Positions 19,409 to 27,942 of a DNA stretch of 64,000 bases are shown here, piece by piece. The notes beneath the pieces are model-generated. The model had not been told where the DNA came from. It did no database searches and saw only the letters and a list, made by a program, of their open reading frames with translations. The position numbers and the translations under genes are program-made. The DNA is taken from NCBI GenBank assembly GCA_001771815.1, contig MEPU01000008.1:1-64000 (forward strand), written 5' to 3'. The stretch is from Bdellovibrionales bacterium RIFCSPHIGHO2_01_FULL_40_29. Lineage in GTDB: Bacteria > Bdellovibrionota > Bdellovibrionia > Bdellovibrionales > Bdellovibrionaceae. Every line of letters starts with the position of its first letter. Position 1 is the stretch's first letter.

Positions 19409-19549
19409 ATGTTGTTTTATATGCAAATGCGAAATTGGTTTTTAATTTTTCTTATGCTGACCGTTGTGTATTTGATTCAGCAAAAAACAAATGCCTCTCA
19501 CAAAATGTCATATCGGGCTTCGCTTCCAGCGATGACCCTTATCCGGTAA
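19409..19549 (+). CDS. Possible very small membrane protein
   Basis: A 46-codon frame opens with ATG after GGGA at a 5-6 nt distance, 11 bp beyond the pgsA stop. It encodes one strong hydrophobic helix (WFLIFLMLTVVYLI, residues about 9-22) and a basic tail. Nothing else in 19398-19563 explains the stretch. There is no family match and the length is close to what arises by chance, so this is a low-confidence call. Confidence 0.3.
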   Translation: MLFYMQMRNWFLIFLMLTVVYLIQQKTNASHKMSYRASLPAMTLIR

Positions 19550-19563
19550 AGCCCTTCTAAACA

Positions 19564-19767
19564 ATGATAGCAATCAAACGTCACTTTTTTTGGTTCAAAA
19601 CGCTCTTTGTAGAAATGAAAACTACCTGGAAAAAAGATGGACTCAAAGGTCTTTACCGAAAATATGGGTTTAAACTTTTTATCGCCTTTTTCTTTTACTA
19701 TCTGATTCGAGATTCTTTTTTATACCTGATTCTACCTTGGTTTTTTGCCACGCAATTGATGAATTAG
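19564..19767 (+). CDS. Small membrane protein, unknown function
   Basis: A 67-residue protein with a basic, amphipathic N-terminal half (KTTWKKDGLKGLYRKYG) and a hydrophobic, aromatic-rich C-terminal half (FIAFFFYYLIRDSFLYLILPWFF). A second in-frame ATG occurs at codon 18. The combination of a Lys-rich cytoplasmic part and a terminal helix resembles small inner-membrane accessory proteins. It converges with the next gene and shares 4 bp with it. No family is recognised. Confidence 0.6.
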   Translation: MIAIKRHFFWFKTLFVEMKTTWKKDGLKGLYRKYGFKLFIAFFFYYLIRDSFLYLILPWFFATQLMN

Positions 19768-20213
19768 TTCATTAAAAAAAAGAACTTCAATTTTTCAACA
19801 AATCCATCTTCTTTAGGAACCTGATCACAGGATGAAAAATTTCGCAAAAGTCGCGCATTGTGATTGGTCATACCTTTATCTAGCATTCTCCAAGGTGGGT
19901 AAGGAAAGAATGCAGCCACCACGCAGTTCCCTTTGCTAACGGCGGCCCACTGGCGATCCTCGCTAGAAGCCATATGAATTTCACCCGTTTTCAAATCCTT
20001 AACAGCCACTGAAAATGAAAAAATTTGAGGATTTAAAACCTGATTGCCGCTGCCGACAATAGCCAGAGGTCCAGCGACTCTCTCAGAAGCCACAACCTCG
20101 CCGATGATTTTTGATTTAAAAACAAAAGACCAATTGGCGAAAAAAAACCATCCCAAAAGAGCCACAACGACTGTAGGCAATATCCATTTTTTTAATAAAT
20201 TTATATATGTCAT
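19764..20213 (-). CDS. Membrane-anchored extracytoplasmic protein, unknown
   Basis: This 149-residue protein has a short positively charged start, one uncleaved-looking helix (ILPTVVVALLGWFFFANWSF, residues about 11-30) and a beta-rich outer domain. The outer domain has two cysteines (GNCVVA and SSCDQV) that could form a disulfide outside the cytoplasm. No lipobox and no known domain are seen. It is divergent from the RNase Y gene, with about 100 bp between the starts. Confidence 0.7.
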   Translation of the reverse strand: MTYINLLKKWILPTVVVALLGWFFFANWSFVFKSKIIGEVVASERVAGPLAIVGSGNQVLNPQIFSFSVAVKDLKTGEIHMASSEDRQWAAVSKGNCVVAAFFPYPPWRMLDKGMTNHNARLLRNFSSCDQVPKEDGFVEKLKFFFLMN

Positions 20214-20314
20214 ATGAAACTTTATAATATTACTAACGCAGCTTGTATAGTGGTTTCTCTATTGTCGCAGGAGACCTGGGTCGATAGACTGAAAAGACTT
20301 ACTTTAGGAATGAA

Positions 20315-21928
20315 ATGATTATTTTAATTTATATTTTGATTGGTTTTTTTATTGGCGCCTCAGTGATTGCCGGCCTGTTTTTTTTCGTGCGTCGACATAT
20401 TGTTAAAGAGGCTCAAACTGAGGCCGCTGAAATGGTGCAAGAGGCGCAAGAGCAATTCAATCTTGATGAACAAGAACGCCTTCAAAAAACAGAAGAAATG
20501 GAGCTCGATCTTTGGTCAAAGGTCGAAGAAGCCCATTTACTCATTGAACAGAAGTGCGAAGATCTTGAGGCACTGGTACAAACTCGAAAAGCCACCCAAG
20601 ACGAAACGGCTAAAGCTGCTCGTGCGGCCTTGATTCAAAAAGAAAATGAACTTCGCGACCACTCAATCAAACTCAACCAAGCGCAAGCTGCTTTTAAAAA
20701 AATCCAAGATGAAAAGCTAACCCAAGAGCAACACTACAAGGGACTTCTTCTTCAAAAAACTCAACTGGAAGAACCCGAAGTTTTACAATCCCTGGCTGCA
20801 AAACTCATCCAGACTGCTGAAACCGATCGGGATCAGCTGATTTCATCTGTGGAATCAGAAACAAAAGAATTTGCCGAACAAAAGGCGAAACGTATCTTAG
20901 GGCTATGTATTGATCGCTTCGCCAAAGAGATGAGTACTGAACGCGGTATTTCAGCTAGTTATTTCCCTTCAGAAGATGTGCGCGCTATTTTTTGCCAAAA
21001 ATTAAAAGAAATTGTTACTGTCATTCAAACAACAAGTGGTTGTGATATTCATATCGAAGAGAATCCAGAGCCTGATCGTTGGCATTACATTCAAATTATT
21101 GGATACGATCCAGTTCGTCGCGAACTCACGCGTCGTATTTTTGAGAAAATTTTTAAAGACATCGAGAAAACAAAACGCTGTCCAAATCCCGTTGATTTGC
21201 AGCGAACTGCCGAGAATATCAAAACGGAATTACTTCGACAGATCAAACGCGATGGCGATTTGATTGCAAAAGAACTTGGCCTTCAGAATCTGCATCCTGA
21301 AGTTCGTCAGGTCATGGGGTCTCTGCGTTTTCGATACTCTTACACACAAAATCAGTATTTTCACTGCGCAGAAGTGGGTTGGTTTGCAGGTTTACTTGGT
21401 GCTGAAATTGGAGTGGATGTTAAACGCGCTCGTCGTGTCGGTATGCTTCATGATTTAGGTAAGGCCTTGGATCATGAGTTGGATGGAAGTCATGCTATCA
21501 TTGGAGCTGATTTTATCAGCGCGCGTAATGAAGATGTTGATACCATTCATGCTGTCCGCGCCCATCACTATGATGTGCAGCCCGAAAATGAATTGGATTT
21601 CTTAGTGATTGCCGCAGATGCTATTTCAGGTGGTCGTCCTGGTGCTCGTCGCAGCACGATGGAAACCTACACACAAAAAGTTTCTGGGTTGCAAGAAATT
21701 TCAAAACGCTACCAGGGCGTGACGGATGTTTTTGTTCTCAATGGTGGTCGTGAGTGCCGCGTTCTTGTGAATTCAAAAGTTGTTGATGATATGACGGCAT
21801 TAAAACTTTCCGAACAGATTGCAAAAACAATTGAAGATGAAATGCAGTATCCTGGTCAAATCAAAGTTGTCGTTGTTCGAGAATCCATTGCCTCTGAAAG
21901 CACCTCAGGAAAACACGCCAGTCGATGA
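20315..21928 (+). CDS. rny: Ribonuclease Y-like endoribonuclease with degenerate KH domain
   Basis: RNase Y is a membrane-anchored endoribonuclease that starts mRNA decay. The 537-residue protein has one N-terminal helix (about 3-25), a long charged coiled coil (about 30-150), a KH-like region (about 217-290) and an HD domain. MLHDLGKALDHE holds the catalytic His-Asp at 379-380, and AHHYD and AADAISGGRPGARR follow. Alignment by eye to canonical RNase Y puts the KH GXXG loop (GREG) at residues 227-230, where this protein has CQKL, so RNA binding by KH may be lost or altered. AGGA lies 5 nt before the ATG. The stop overlaps the next gene by ATGA. Confidence 0.9.
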   Translation: MIILIYILIGFFIGASVIAGLFFFVRRHIVKEAQTEAAEMVQEAQEQFNLDEQERLQKTEEMELDLWSKVEEAHLLIEQKCEDLEALVQTRKATQDETAKAARAALIQKENELRDHSIKLNQAQAAFKKIQDEKLTQEQHYKGLLLQKTQLEEPEVLQSLAAKLIQTAETDRDQLISSVESETKEFAEQKAKRILGLCIDRFAKEMSTERGISASYFPSEDVRAIFCQKLKEIVTVIQTTSGCDIHIEENPEPDRWHYIQIIGYDPVRRELTRRIFEKIFKDIEKTKRCPNPVDLQRTAENIKTELLRQIKRDGDLIAKELGLQNLHPEVRQVMGSLRFRYSYTQNQYFHCAEVGWFAGLLGAEIGVDVKRARRVGMLHDLGKALDHELDGSHAIIGADFISARNEDVDTIHAVRAHHYDVQPENELDFLVIAADAISGGRPGARRSTMETYTQKVSGLQEISKRYQGVTDVFVLNGGRECRVLVNSKVVDDMTALKLSEQIAKTIEDEMQYPGQIKVVVVRESIASESTSGKHASR

Positions 21929-22965
21929 TTTCAAAAATAAGCTGCGGGGTTGTGATTTATGATGAAATCAGCGATATCAAACGCTTAATCCCCCTTTTGA
22001 AATCCGAATTGTCACAGATTCAAGTGGAATGGGTCTTTATTTTAAATCACGAAGAATCTGAAATTCGTCAGTGGATAAAAACCTGGATTCTCCAGAATTT
22101 GCCAGAAGCTATTTGTTTAGAGAATCCCTCCAATAATCTCGGATATGCCCGCCAATTGGTTTTAGAACAGGCCAGCCTAGATTACATCTACATGACGGAT
22201 CCAGACATAGAATTAATTCCAGGCAGTTTAAACCAACTTATACATCTGGCAGAATCCGATGATATTTTAAAAAACCAGCCCCCAATTATTGGTTACAGTG
22301 GAACTCTGCTTCATAAATCAAACAACTCGTTCTTACAAAATACCTATGATGTCATTTTGAAAATTTCAAAAAATATTCCATTCGCTTTTCAAACTCAACA
22401 ACACTCTGGCTTAGAAAAAGTTGACCATATTCCTTCATGTCATATTCTTTTAAAAAAAAATGATGCCTTGAAAATTGGTGGGTTTTCACCTCTTTTTTCG
22501 AAGGTCGGCGAGGACTTGGATTTCAGTCACCGCGCTTATAATGAAAACTATCGGTTTTCTTTTTTACCGACTTCACAAGCCATTCACTATCAAAATTTTG
22601 GATTTGATAAGTGGCTTTATAAAGTTTTTTTGTTTGGCAAAGTTCAAATTGCTGTTCAAAAGAAAAATCATTCAAAAGGACTTCGGTATTATCGCCTTCT
22701 TCCCTTAGTCTGCCTGTTAGGGCTTGTTGGATTCTCTATCTTATGGACTGATTTATTTTATCTCTTTATGTTTATTGCTTTTATGATTGGTTTTTTAAAT
22801 ATTGGTTTTTTAGGATTTATTTTAACCTTCTTAAGTTATTCCTTGGGCGAATTTTTTGAAATCCTCTCCCCAACCACAGAACTAAAAAATGAAGCAGCAC
22901 TGCAGGCACTAAACCACGATTTAGCTTCGCAAGTTCTGAAAACCAATACTTCGAGTTCTCGATAG
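21925..22965 (+). CDS. GT2-family glycosyltransferase with C-terminal membrane helices
   Basis: A 346-residue GT-A type transferase. It begins directly with the GT2 fold (KISCGVVIYDE), has the nucleotide-sugar metal motif DPDIEL near residue 93 and an acceptor-side GEDLDFSHRAY near residue 193, and ends with two or three hydrophobic helices (about 250-310). That architecture suits a transferase acting on lipid-linked glycans at the inner membrane face. The start overlaps the rny stop (ATGA), so it is likely cotranscribed with rny. Its last 149 bp lie opposite the 3' end of the next, convergent glycosyltransferase. Sugar and acceptor are unknown. Confidence 0.85.
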   Translation: MISKISCGVVIYDEISDIKRLIPLLKSELSQIQVEWVFILNHEESEIRQWIKTWILQNLPEAICLENPSNNLGYARQLVLEQASLDYIYMTDPDIELIPGSLNQLIHLAESDDILKNQPPIIGYSGTLLHKSNNSFLQNTYDVILKISKNIPFAFQTQQHSGLEKVDHIPSCHILLKKNDALKIGGFSPLFSKVGEDLDFSHRAYNENYRFSFLPTSQAIHYQNFGFDKWLYKVFLFGKVQIAVQKKNHSKGLRYYRLLPLVCLLGLVGFSILWTDLFYLFMFIAFMIGFLNIGFLGFILTFLSYSLGEFFEILSPTTELKNEAALQALNHDLASQVLKTNTSSSR

Positions 22966-23575
22966 ATTTTCGTGACGAACGTCCACGACTGAAATTTGAA
23001 TTCTGTCCCTGTTTAAATGCCCGTCTTAAAAAGTGAGACCATGTTTTTTGAGTGGCATGCGTGACAACAAAATCAGAATCAAACTGAATCTCGTACTGAT
23101 TTTGAACCAACTGACGAGCTAAAAATGAATCTTCGCCTCCCCAAAATAAAGCTCCGGACTCAATTTTTTCTAATCTCTGAGGATCGCAATACATAGCAAA
23201 GGCCCCACCCAATAGAGTTTTTTCGGACTGACTGAATTGAAAATGAGATCGCAACCAAGTATTGGCAATAAAATTATGAACTTTTTGAAGATAACTGGTA
23301 TCCTCTGGATCCATGTACGTTCCTGTATAAACATGGGATTTTACCCATTGCTGAGACTGGATGCGCTGACACATTAATTTAAAAACTTCACTTGAAATAT
23401 AACAATCACTGTCTATAAAAATAACCCAGCCTGTATTTTTCTTTAAATAGTGCATTCGATTTTCAGTTGACTGACAGTACTTCATTTCAACATCTAAAAT
23501 ATTTTCCGCCAGAAGCCTTTGACATCTTTGGTAGTCACTCAGATTTGCAGAAAAAACAAATATTCTTGGTTTCAT
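22817..23575 (-). CDS. GT2-like glycosyltransferase
   Basis: A 252-residue protein with a shortened Rossmann start. It lacks the usual SVIIPTYN opening but has the metal-binding FIDSDCYIS near residue 54 and GGEDSFLARQLVQNQ near residue 144, where GT2 enzymes carry the ED(x)L catalytic region. The C-terminal part has a hydrophobic helix (LVPAVLLHFLVLWLG) and a basic end. Its ATG overlaps the stop of the upstream GT2 gene by 4 bp. The last 149 bp overlap the plus-strand GT2 gene on the other strand, which is unusually long for two protein-coding frames. Confidence 0.8.
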   Translation of the reverse strand: MKPRIFVFSANLSDYQRCQRLLAENILDVEMKYCQSTENRMHYLKKNTGWVIFIDSDCYISSEVFKLMCQRIQSQQWVKSHVYTGTYMDPEDTSYLQKVHNFIANTWLRSHFQFSQSEKTLLGGAFAMYCDPQRLEKIESGALFWGGEDSFLARQLVQNQYEIQFDSDFVVTHATQKTWSHFLRRAFKQGQNSNFSRGRSSRKSIENSKYWFSELAKLNRGLVPAVLLHFLVLWLGRGFQKIRPRNNLRRLK

Positions 23576-24288
23576 TTAATAAGTCGCACTCGAATCAATA
23601 CAAATAGAAATGCAAATCCATCTTGAATCACTGACAGTTTTGAAGGCCCAATTCTTTCGCGGTACTGAATATTGAACTCGGACCTGGGCCATTTTTGTTT
23701 CAAACACACGGCAGTGAATTCAATCGAAAAGTTCAATCCCTCTGATTTCAGCTTTAAAATTTGCGGTAGTCTCTGAGCCGTAAAAACTCGTAATCCTGAA
23801 CACATGTCATGGATTGAGTTTTGAAAAAATAACTGAGACAATCCTGAATAAAAAAGATTACCTAACCGTCGAAGAAATGGCATTCCCGTTTGTAAACGCA
23901 AGCGATTGGCATACACAATATCCAGATTCTGATCACGCAAAAGGGTAAACATAGTAATGATATCCTGAAGCGGATAGGTATTATCCAGATCAGCAAAACT
24001 ATACCACGTGGCATTCACACTGGAAAATCCTGCTTTGAGAGCCGCTCCGTATCCTTGTTTTGGACAATTTATAACTTGAATACCAACACTCTCTTTTACC
24101 ATTTTGTGTAGGAGTGATGCTGATTGATCTGTTGAATTATTATTCACAAATATCACACCCAATTCAATTTCAGGAAATTGAGCCTGGAACTGATCCCTAA
24201 ATTGTAAGAGCTCCCGCTGAAATGGTGGAATTGCCTTTTCTTCGTTATAACATGGGATGATAAGTGCAAAACTAGATTTTTCAGCCAT
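23572..24288 (-). CDS. GT2-family glycosyltransferase, DPM1/polyprenyl-phosphate type
   Basis: A 238-residue GT2 enzyme starting FALIIPCYNEEKAI, with VNNNSTDQS, GYGAALKAGF, the metal motif DLDNTYP near residue 101, and DMCSGLRVF near residue 158. This order matches dolichol/undecaprenyl-phosphate sugar transferases, which load a sugar on a lipid carrier for later use by membrane GT-C enzymes such as the one at 28518-29945. The frame is open for another 165 bp upstream, but that stretch overlaps the divergent gene. The ATG at 24288, directly before the conserved fold, is chosen. It leaves a 21 bp gap to the divergent start. Confidence 0.86.
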   Translation of the reverse strand: MAEKSSFALIIPCYNEEKAIPPFQRELLQFRDQFQAQFPEIELGVIFVNNNSTDQSASLLHKMVKESVGIQVINCPKQGYGAALKAGFSSVNATWYSFADLDNTYPLQDIITMFTLLRDQNLDIVYANRLRLQTGMPFLRRLGNLFYSGLSQLFFQNSIHDMCSGLRVFTAQRLPQILKLKSEGLNFSIEFTAVCLKQKWPRSEFNIQYRERIGPSKLSVIQDGFAFLFVLIRVRLIK

Positions 24289-24309
24289 ACAGATGTAGCC
24301 TATTCGCTG

Positions 24310-25842
24310 ATGCAAAAAGTGTCTAGCCCGAATTACTATCGCTATCAAATAATGACTGCTGAGGATCTCTATCCCGCAACGGTTCATCGACGACTGAAAA
24401 AAATATCTCAAAGCCATGCGCAATCCATTCTCTTTGATTGGACGGACTGCCAAAACCCATTGCCTGTTTATGATGGGATTTGGGCGCTATTCTCAGGATA
24501 TAAAACAGAACACTTGCTGACATCTTTCATTCAGCTGTCGCAATTAAAACACCTGACTGAATCTCCTCGTCCTGTTCATTTTCAAATCCGCAATAGTGAA
24601 AACCTCATCGCACTTGATTTCGCACTTTCTCAGATGGATGATTCACCCAAGTGGTCCGTCTCGATTCATTTTTCACCACGCACCCAAGATGACATAGCCA
24701 GTCTGAAGATGCCTTTTCAACCCCGATTTTTCAATTATCAACATTATTTTTGGGACTTTCGAGTTTTCAATCCAGCCCTTAAAAGAAGCCTCACCATCAA
24801 TGATATTCATCACGCACTTCAATTTCAAAAATCCTGGTCCATTCTTAAAATTTTTCAATTTGGACATTGTCGACAGCTAGAAATCTGGAACGATGCCATT
24901 CCAACTCGTCATGAATTAGAGGCCGTGACCACTCCAGCCTGGGAATTTTCAACTTCAGAAAAGAAATTAAAAATCAGTATTGTCATCCCCAGCTTTAATA
25001 ACAGCCCATTTTTAGCCAATGTTATTGAACATCTTGTTAAACAAACTCTTGATCCGGAATTCTATGAGATCATTGTTGTCGAAGATGGCGGCACTGACAA
25101 TTCAAGCGAAGTTATTCAAACCCTTTTTGCAAACTATTCCCAGAGTCTCAATTTGAAGTTTATTTACTGGAGCAAATCTCATCCCACACGTGGAGATCAA
25201 AATTTCTTTCGCGCTGGTTTGGCGCGTAATTTAGGTGTTCAATTTTCTAGTTCTGATCATCTGATTTTTTTAGATTCTGATATCCTTGTTCCCCCTGATT
25301 TTCTAGAAATTTGTTTACAAGAATTAAAGACCAGCGATTTGATTCAATTTCAAAGATTCCATATTCAGCAAGAGTTGAGTTTAAAAAATCCCAGTTACGC
25401 ACAAGTTCAAATCAAGAAGCAAACCTACATCGAAGAGCACAGTTATTGGAATCAACTTTTCCAGTCTCCTCACTGGCAAGATCTTCCCCAGCATTGGAAA
25501 TACACCTGCACCTATGCTCTTGGAATGAAGAAGTCAGATTTTCTGAGCATTGGCCGCTTCAAGAAATATTATGTTTCTTATGGATTTGAAGACACAGACT
25601 TAGGTTACGAATTTCACCGCTTAAATAAAACTTTTAAATTGGTAAAAACGCCGCTCTTGCATCTAACAGCCTATAATCATATGCAGTATAAAAATTCTCA
25701 ATTCAAGCGGACTCAGCTTCTTCGGAAAACGGCAGCTCTTTTTTATCTACAACACTTAGATTCCGAAATTCACCAGACTCTGGGTAATTTTTATCGTTTT
25801 GAACGCAGCCTTATTGATTCTTTTAAAAATTTATTATTATAA
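24310..25842 (+). CDS. Two-part glycosyltransferase: unknown N-domain plus GT2 domain
   Basis: A 510-residue protein. The first 215 residues have no recognised fold: they are mixed alpha/beta, have few charged clusters and no membrane helix. From about residue 220 a GT2 domain begins (KISIVIPSFNNSPFLANV), with VVEDGGTDNSSEV, the metal motif LDSDIL near residue 322, and YGFEDTDLGYEFHR near residue 423. The last feature is common in galactosyl- or chondroitin-synthase-like GT2 enzymes. An alternative ATG lies at 24352. Neither start has a good Shine-Dalgarno sequence. The gene is divergent from the DPM1-like gene and converges with the next one, sharing 6 bp. Confidence 0.83.
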   Translation: MQKVSSPNYYRYQIMTAEDLYPATVHRRLKKISQSHAQSILFDWTDCQNPLPVYDGIWALFSGYKTEHLLTSFIQLSQLKHLTESPRPVHFQIRNSENLIALDFALSQMDDSPKWSVSIHFSPRTQDDIASLKMPFQPRFFNYQHYFWDFRVFNPALKRSLTINDIHHALQFQKSWSILKIFQFGHCRQLEIWNDAIPTRHELEAVTTPAWEFSTSEKKLKISIVIPSFNNSPFLANVIEHLVKQTLDPEFYEIIVVEDGGTDNSSEVIQTLFANYSQSLNLKFIYWSKSHPTRGDQNFFRAGLARNLGVQFSSSDHLIFLDSDILVPPDFLEICLQELKTSDLIQFQRFHIQQELSLKNPSYAQVQIKKQTYIEEHSYWNQLFQSPHWQDLPQHWKYTCTYALGMKKSDFLSIGRFKKYYVSYGFEDTDLGYEFHRLNKTFKLVKTPLLHLTAYNHMQYKNSQFKRTQLLRKTAALFYLQHLDSEIHQTLGNFYRFERSLIDSFKNLLL

Positions 25843-26793
25843 CCGGTCACCACGATCACGTTTATTTTTTAAAATCTCATCCGCCTTCGTAAGCCACTGA
25901 TGTCTATAATACTGAAACGTATTCAGAGTGATTCTTGTAACATGCAAAAAGAAATCTTTTACTTTTTTACGCTCACGGTGATATCCAAACCAAAAGACTA
26001 AACTTAAATACACATCTAAAGCTCGATACCAATAATCCAGACTAGCACCTTCTTTCGAAATCCCGATGCTTCCATAATCGATATCATCCCTTATTTTAGC
26101 CTTACCCCGCCCCTGTTTATATAATTTTTTTGTTAGTGAACTTAAACTTTCAGAAGTATTATGTATCACTGTTAAATTTTCGAGACGCATTTTTAGACCC
26201 AAATGATAGGCCAATAAAAATAATCCCAGCTCACTTCCTCCATAGACAATTTGTTCATCAAACCGCAATTGATGAGTTGTCACCAGATCCTTTTTTACCG
26301 AGAAATGTCCGCCGATTAGATACCGCGTTTCATTACCAGATAAACCATAGGTTCCACGCAGCAACCAGCGCATCTGATTGGTATGATAGGATTTATCAAA
26401 GTATCCCGCATTTTCTGGTAAAGCATAATACCCCCCAATACCAAAAACAGCTTTATCTTGCTGATGCCATGAAATATGTTTTTCGAGCAGAAGCGAATCA
26501 TGAAGCCAACAGTCATCGTCAATAAAAAGGCAAAGATTTGATAGACTCAAATCAAGGCCTTTATTTCGTGCGATATTCACACCTTTTTTTTCAGTCTTAA
26601 CCAATCTCAGGAATAAGCGGTATCCAGACACCAATTTCTGCAACTGCGAATGTTTGTTTTCATCACATGAGTTATCGATGATAACCACTTCAAAATCAGA
26701 TTTCACTTTTTGATTTTGCAAAGAATCCAACAGTATTTTAATTTTTTTAAGCTCACCCAATGTCGGGATAATGACAGTAATAGAATATGTCAT
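25837..26793 (-). CDS. GT2-family glycosyltransferase
   Basis: A 318-residue GT2 enzyme with a standard start (SITVIIPTLGELKKI), IDNSCDENKH, the metal motif FIDDDCWL near residue 90 and GGSELGLFLLAYHLG near residue 183, where the catalytic acid lies. A hydrophobic segment near residues 255-270 may associate with the membrane. Its start shares 4 bp with the stop of the tandem-repeat gene (ATGA), so the pair is translationally coupled and possibly acts together. Donor and acceptor are unknown. Confidence 0.86.
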   Translation of the reverse strand: MTYSITVIIPTLGELKKIKILLDSLQNQKVKSDFEVVIIDNSCDENKHSQLQKLVSGYRLFLRLVKTEKKGVNIARNKGLDLSLSNLCLFIDDDCWLHDSLLLEKHISWHQQDKAVFGIGGYYALPENAGYFDKSYHTNQMRWLLRGTYGLSGNETRYLIGGHFSVKKDLVTTHQLRFDEQIVYGGSELGLFLLAYHLGLKMRLENLTVIHNTSESLSSLTKKLYKQGRGKAKIRDDIDYGSIGISKEGASLDYWYRALDVYLSLVFWFGYHRERKKVKDFFLHVTRITLNTFQYYRHQWLTKADEILKNKRDRGDRL

Positions 26794-27854
26794 CTGAACT
26801 TCTTTATTCGCTTATTGTATTGAAACTGCAGAAACCAGAATACTTTTCGAAGCGGATAGGCCAAATAATTCCACATCAAATGACAACTGAAATAAAAAAT
26901 GCGAATACTCCAACCATGACTTTTATATAGACTCATCAAAACAATGTGCCGAATAAAATAACCCGCTACTAACGCCTGAATTGCGTTTCTCTTCAGAAAC
27001 TGATAACTATCCACAATCAGACCAAACGATTTAAATCCGCTCATCAAAACAATGTGCCGAATAAAATAACCCAATCGCATCGCGTTTCTCTTCAGAAACT
27101 GATAACTATCCACAATCAGACCAAACGATTTAAACCCACTCATCAAAACAATGTGTCGAATAAAAAATCGCACCTGAAAAAGTTCATTTAAAAAATAAAG
27201 TACAACAGAGATCAATTCTTTAAACCGTAAAAACCAAACAAAGTTTGAAATTTTAGCCTTTTGATAAATATGTTTCACATAAGAAAGAGGCGATAGAATA
27301 ATTTTTAAAACCTGAATCAAAAAATAAGCCTGAAACCACGTTCGTTGACGTGAACTCTGTTTTTTGATTTTAAATTCAGATTTTGAATAGAACACTTCAT
27401 TGTACTTAATCTCAGAAATTTTAGCCTTTAAATACTCTTTAGAATGCAGAGCACTTCGATCGAAATCCGCCCCCACAATAAAAGTCACACGAGATAGATC
27501 CATATCGTGATCCCTCAGTTTTTTAAATTCATCAAAAACATTAAAAAAATAATGGCAAATCAGATAAATTCGAAATTGCAGGTCTTGGTCCATCTTCTGC
27601 TTCAACTCAAAAAGATTCTGACTAGAAGCCTTGATAAAATACAAAAAACCTCGCACCTGATGATTCTGAGATATCCGCTCTAGTGAATTTTCGACTTGGA
27701 TCTCTTGGATGCGGCCAAAATGATTGATCTTTATAACCAAAGCATTCTGAGCTTCAAAAGTATCAACAACAGCAAAGGACACTCCTGTTTTCTGCAGAAA
27801 AACGGCTTCAGGAGTCTTTGGGTCACGATGATATATAAGATCAAGAGTATTCAC
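26790..27854 (-). CDS. Unknown protein with C-terminal in-frame tandem repeat
   Basis: A 354-residue protein without a known domain. Residues 1-175 are mixed and soluble-looking. A hydrophobic stretch near 170-215 follows (WFQAYFLIQVLKIIL and similar). From about residue 230 comes a repeated unit beginning FIRHIVLMSGFKSFG and continuing to YQFLKRNA. It occurs twice in full and a third time in part, with linkers of four (MRLG) and seven (IQALVAG) residues. The unit is basic and amphipathic or membrane-interacting. The gene is first in a two-gene unit with a GT2 enzyme. A role in surface-glycan assembly is guesswork from context. The DNA identity of the copies suggests recent duplication. Confidence 0.72.
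   Translation of the reverse strand: MNTLDLIYHRDPKTPEAVFLQKTGVSFAVVDTFEAQNALVIKINHFGRIQEIQVENSLERISQNHQVRGFLYFIKASSQNLFELKQKMDQDLQFRIYLICHYFFNVFDEFKKLRDHDMDLSRVTFIVGADFDRSALHSKEYLKAKISEIKYNEVFYSKSEFKIKKQSSRQRTWFQAYFLIQVLKIILSPLSYVKHIYQKAKISNFVWFLRFKELISVVLYFLNELFQVRFFIRHIVLMSGFKSFGLIVDSYQFLKRNAMRLGYFIRHIVLMSGFKSFGLIVDSYQFLKRNAIQALVAGYFIRHIVLMSLYKSHGWSIRIFYFSCHLMWNYLAYPLRKVFWFLQFQYNKRIKKFR
26932..27166. repeat. In-frame tandem repeat, units of 108 and 99 bp plus a partial copy
   Basis: Copies begin with CTCATCAAAACAATGTG at 26932, 27040 and 27139. The first spans 108 bp and the second 99 bp; they differ mainly by 9 bp of linker, so the reading frame is preserved. The third is only about 28 bp before it diverges. 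Outside the linkers the first two copies are nearly identical over about 75-80 bp. The whole repeat lies inside the coding sequence at 26790-27854. Confidence 0.92.
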
Positions 27855-27942
27855 TCATCCATCATGTCCAAATTCACTTCAGAAGTAAATAAATTGAAAA
27901 AAATATTGCGTGCTTCTAACAGAGATGAAAGTATACTTTTGT

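Noticed and set aside
23572-24453. Long N-terminal extension of the DPM1-like transferase up to 24453
   Set aside because: The extra 55 residues run over the divergent gene, do not belong to the GT2 fold, and the fold starts at the ATG at 24288.
26932-27166. CRISPR-like array
   Set aside because: Units are about 100 bp, directly adjacent and in frame within a coding sequence; there are no short repeats with unique spacers and no cas genes.
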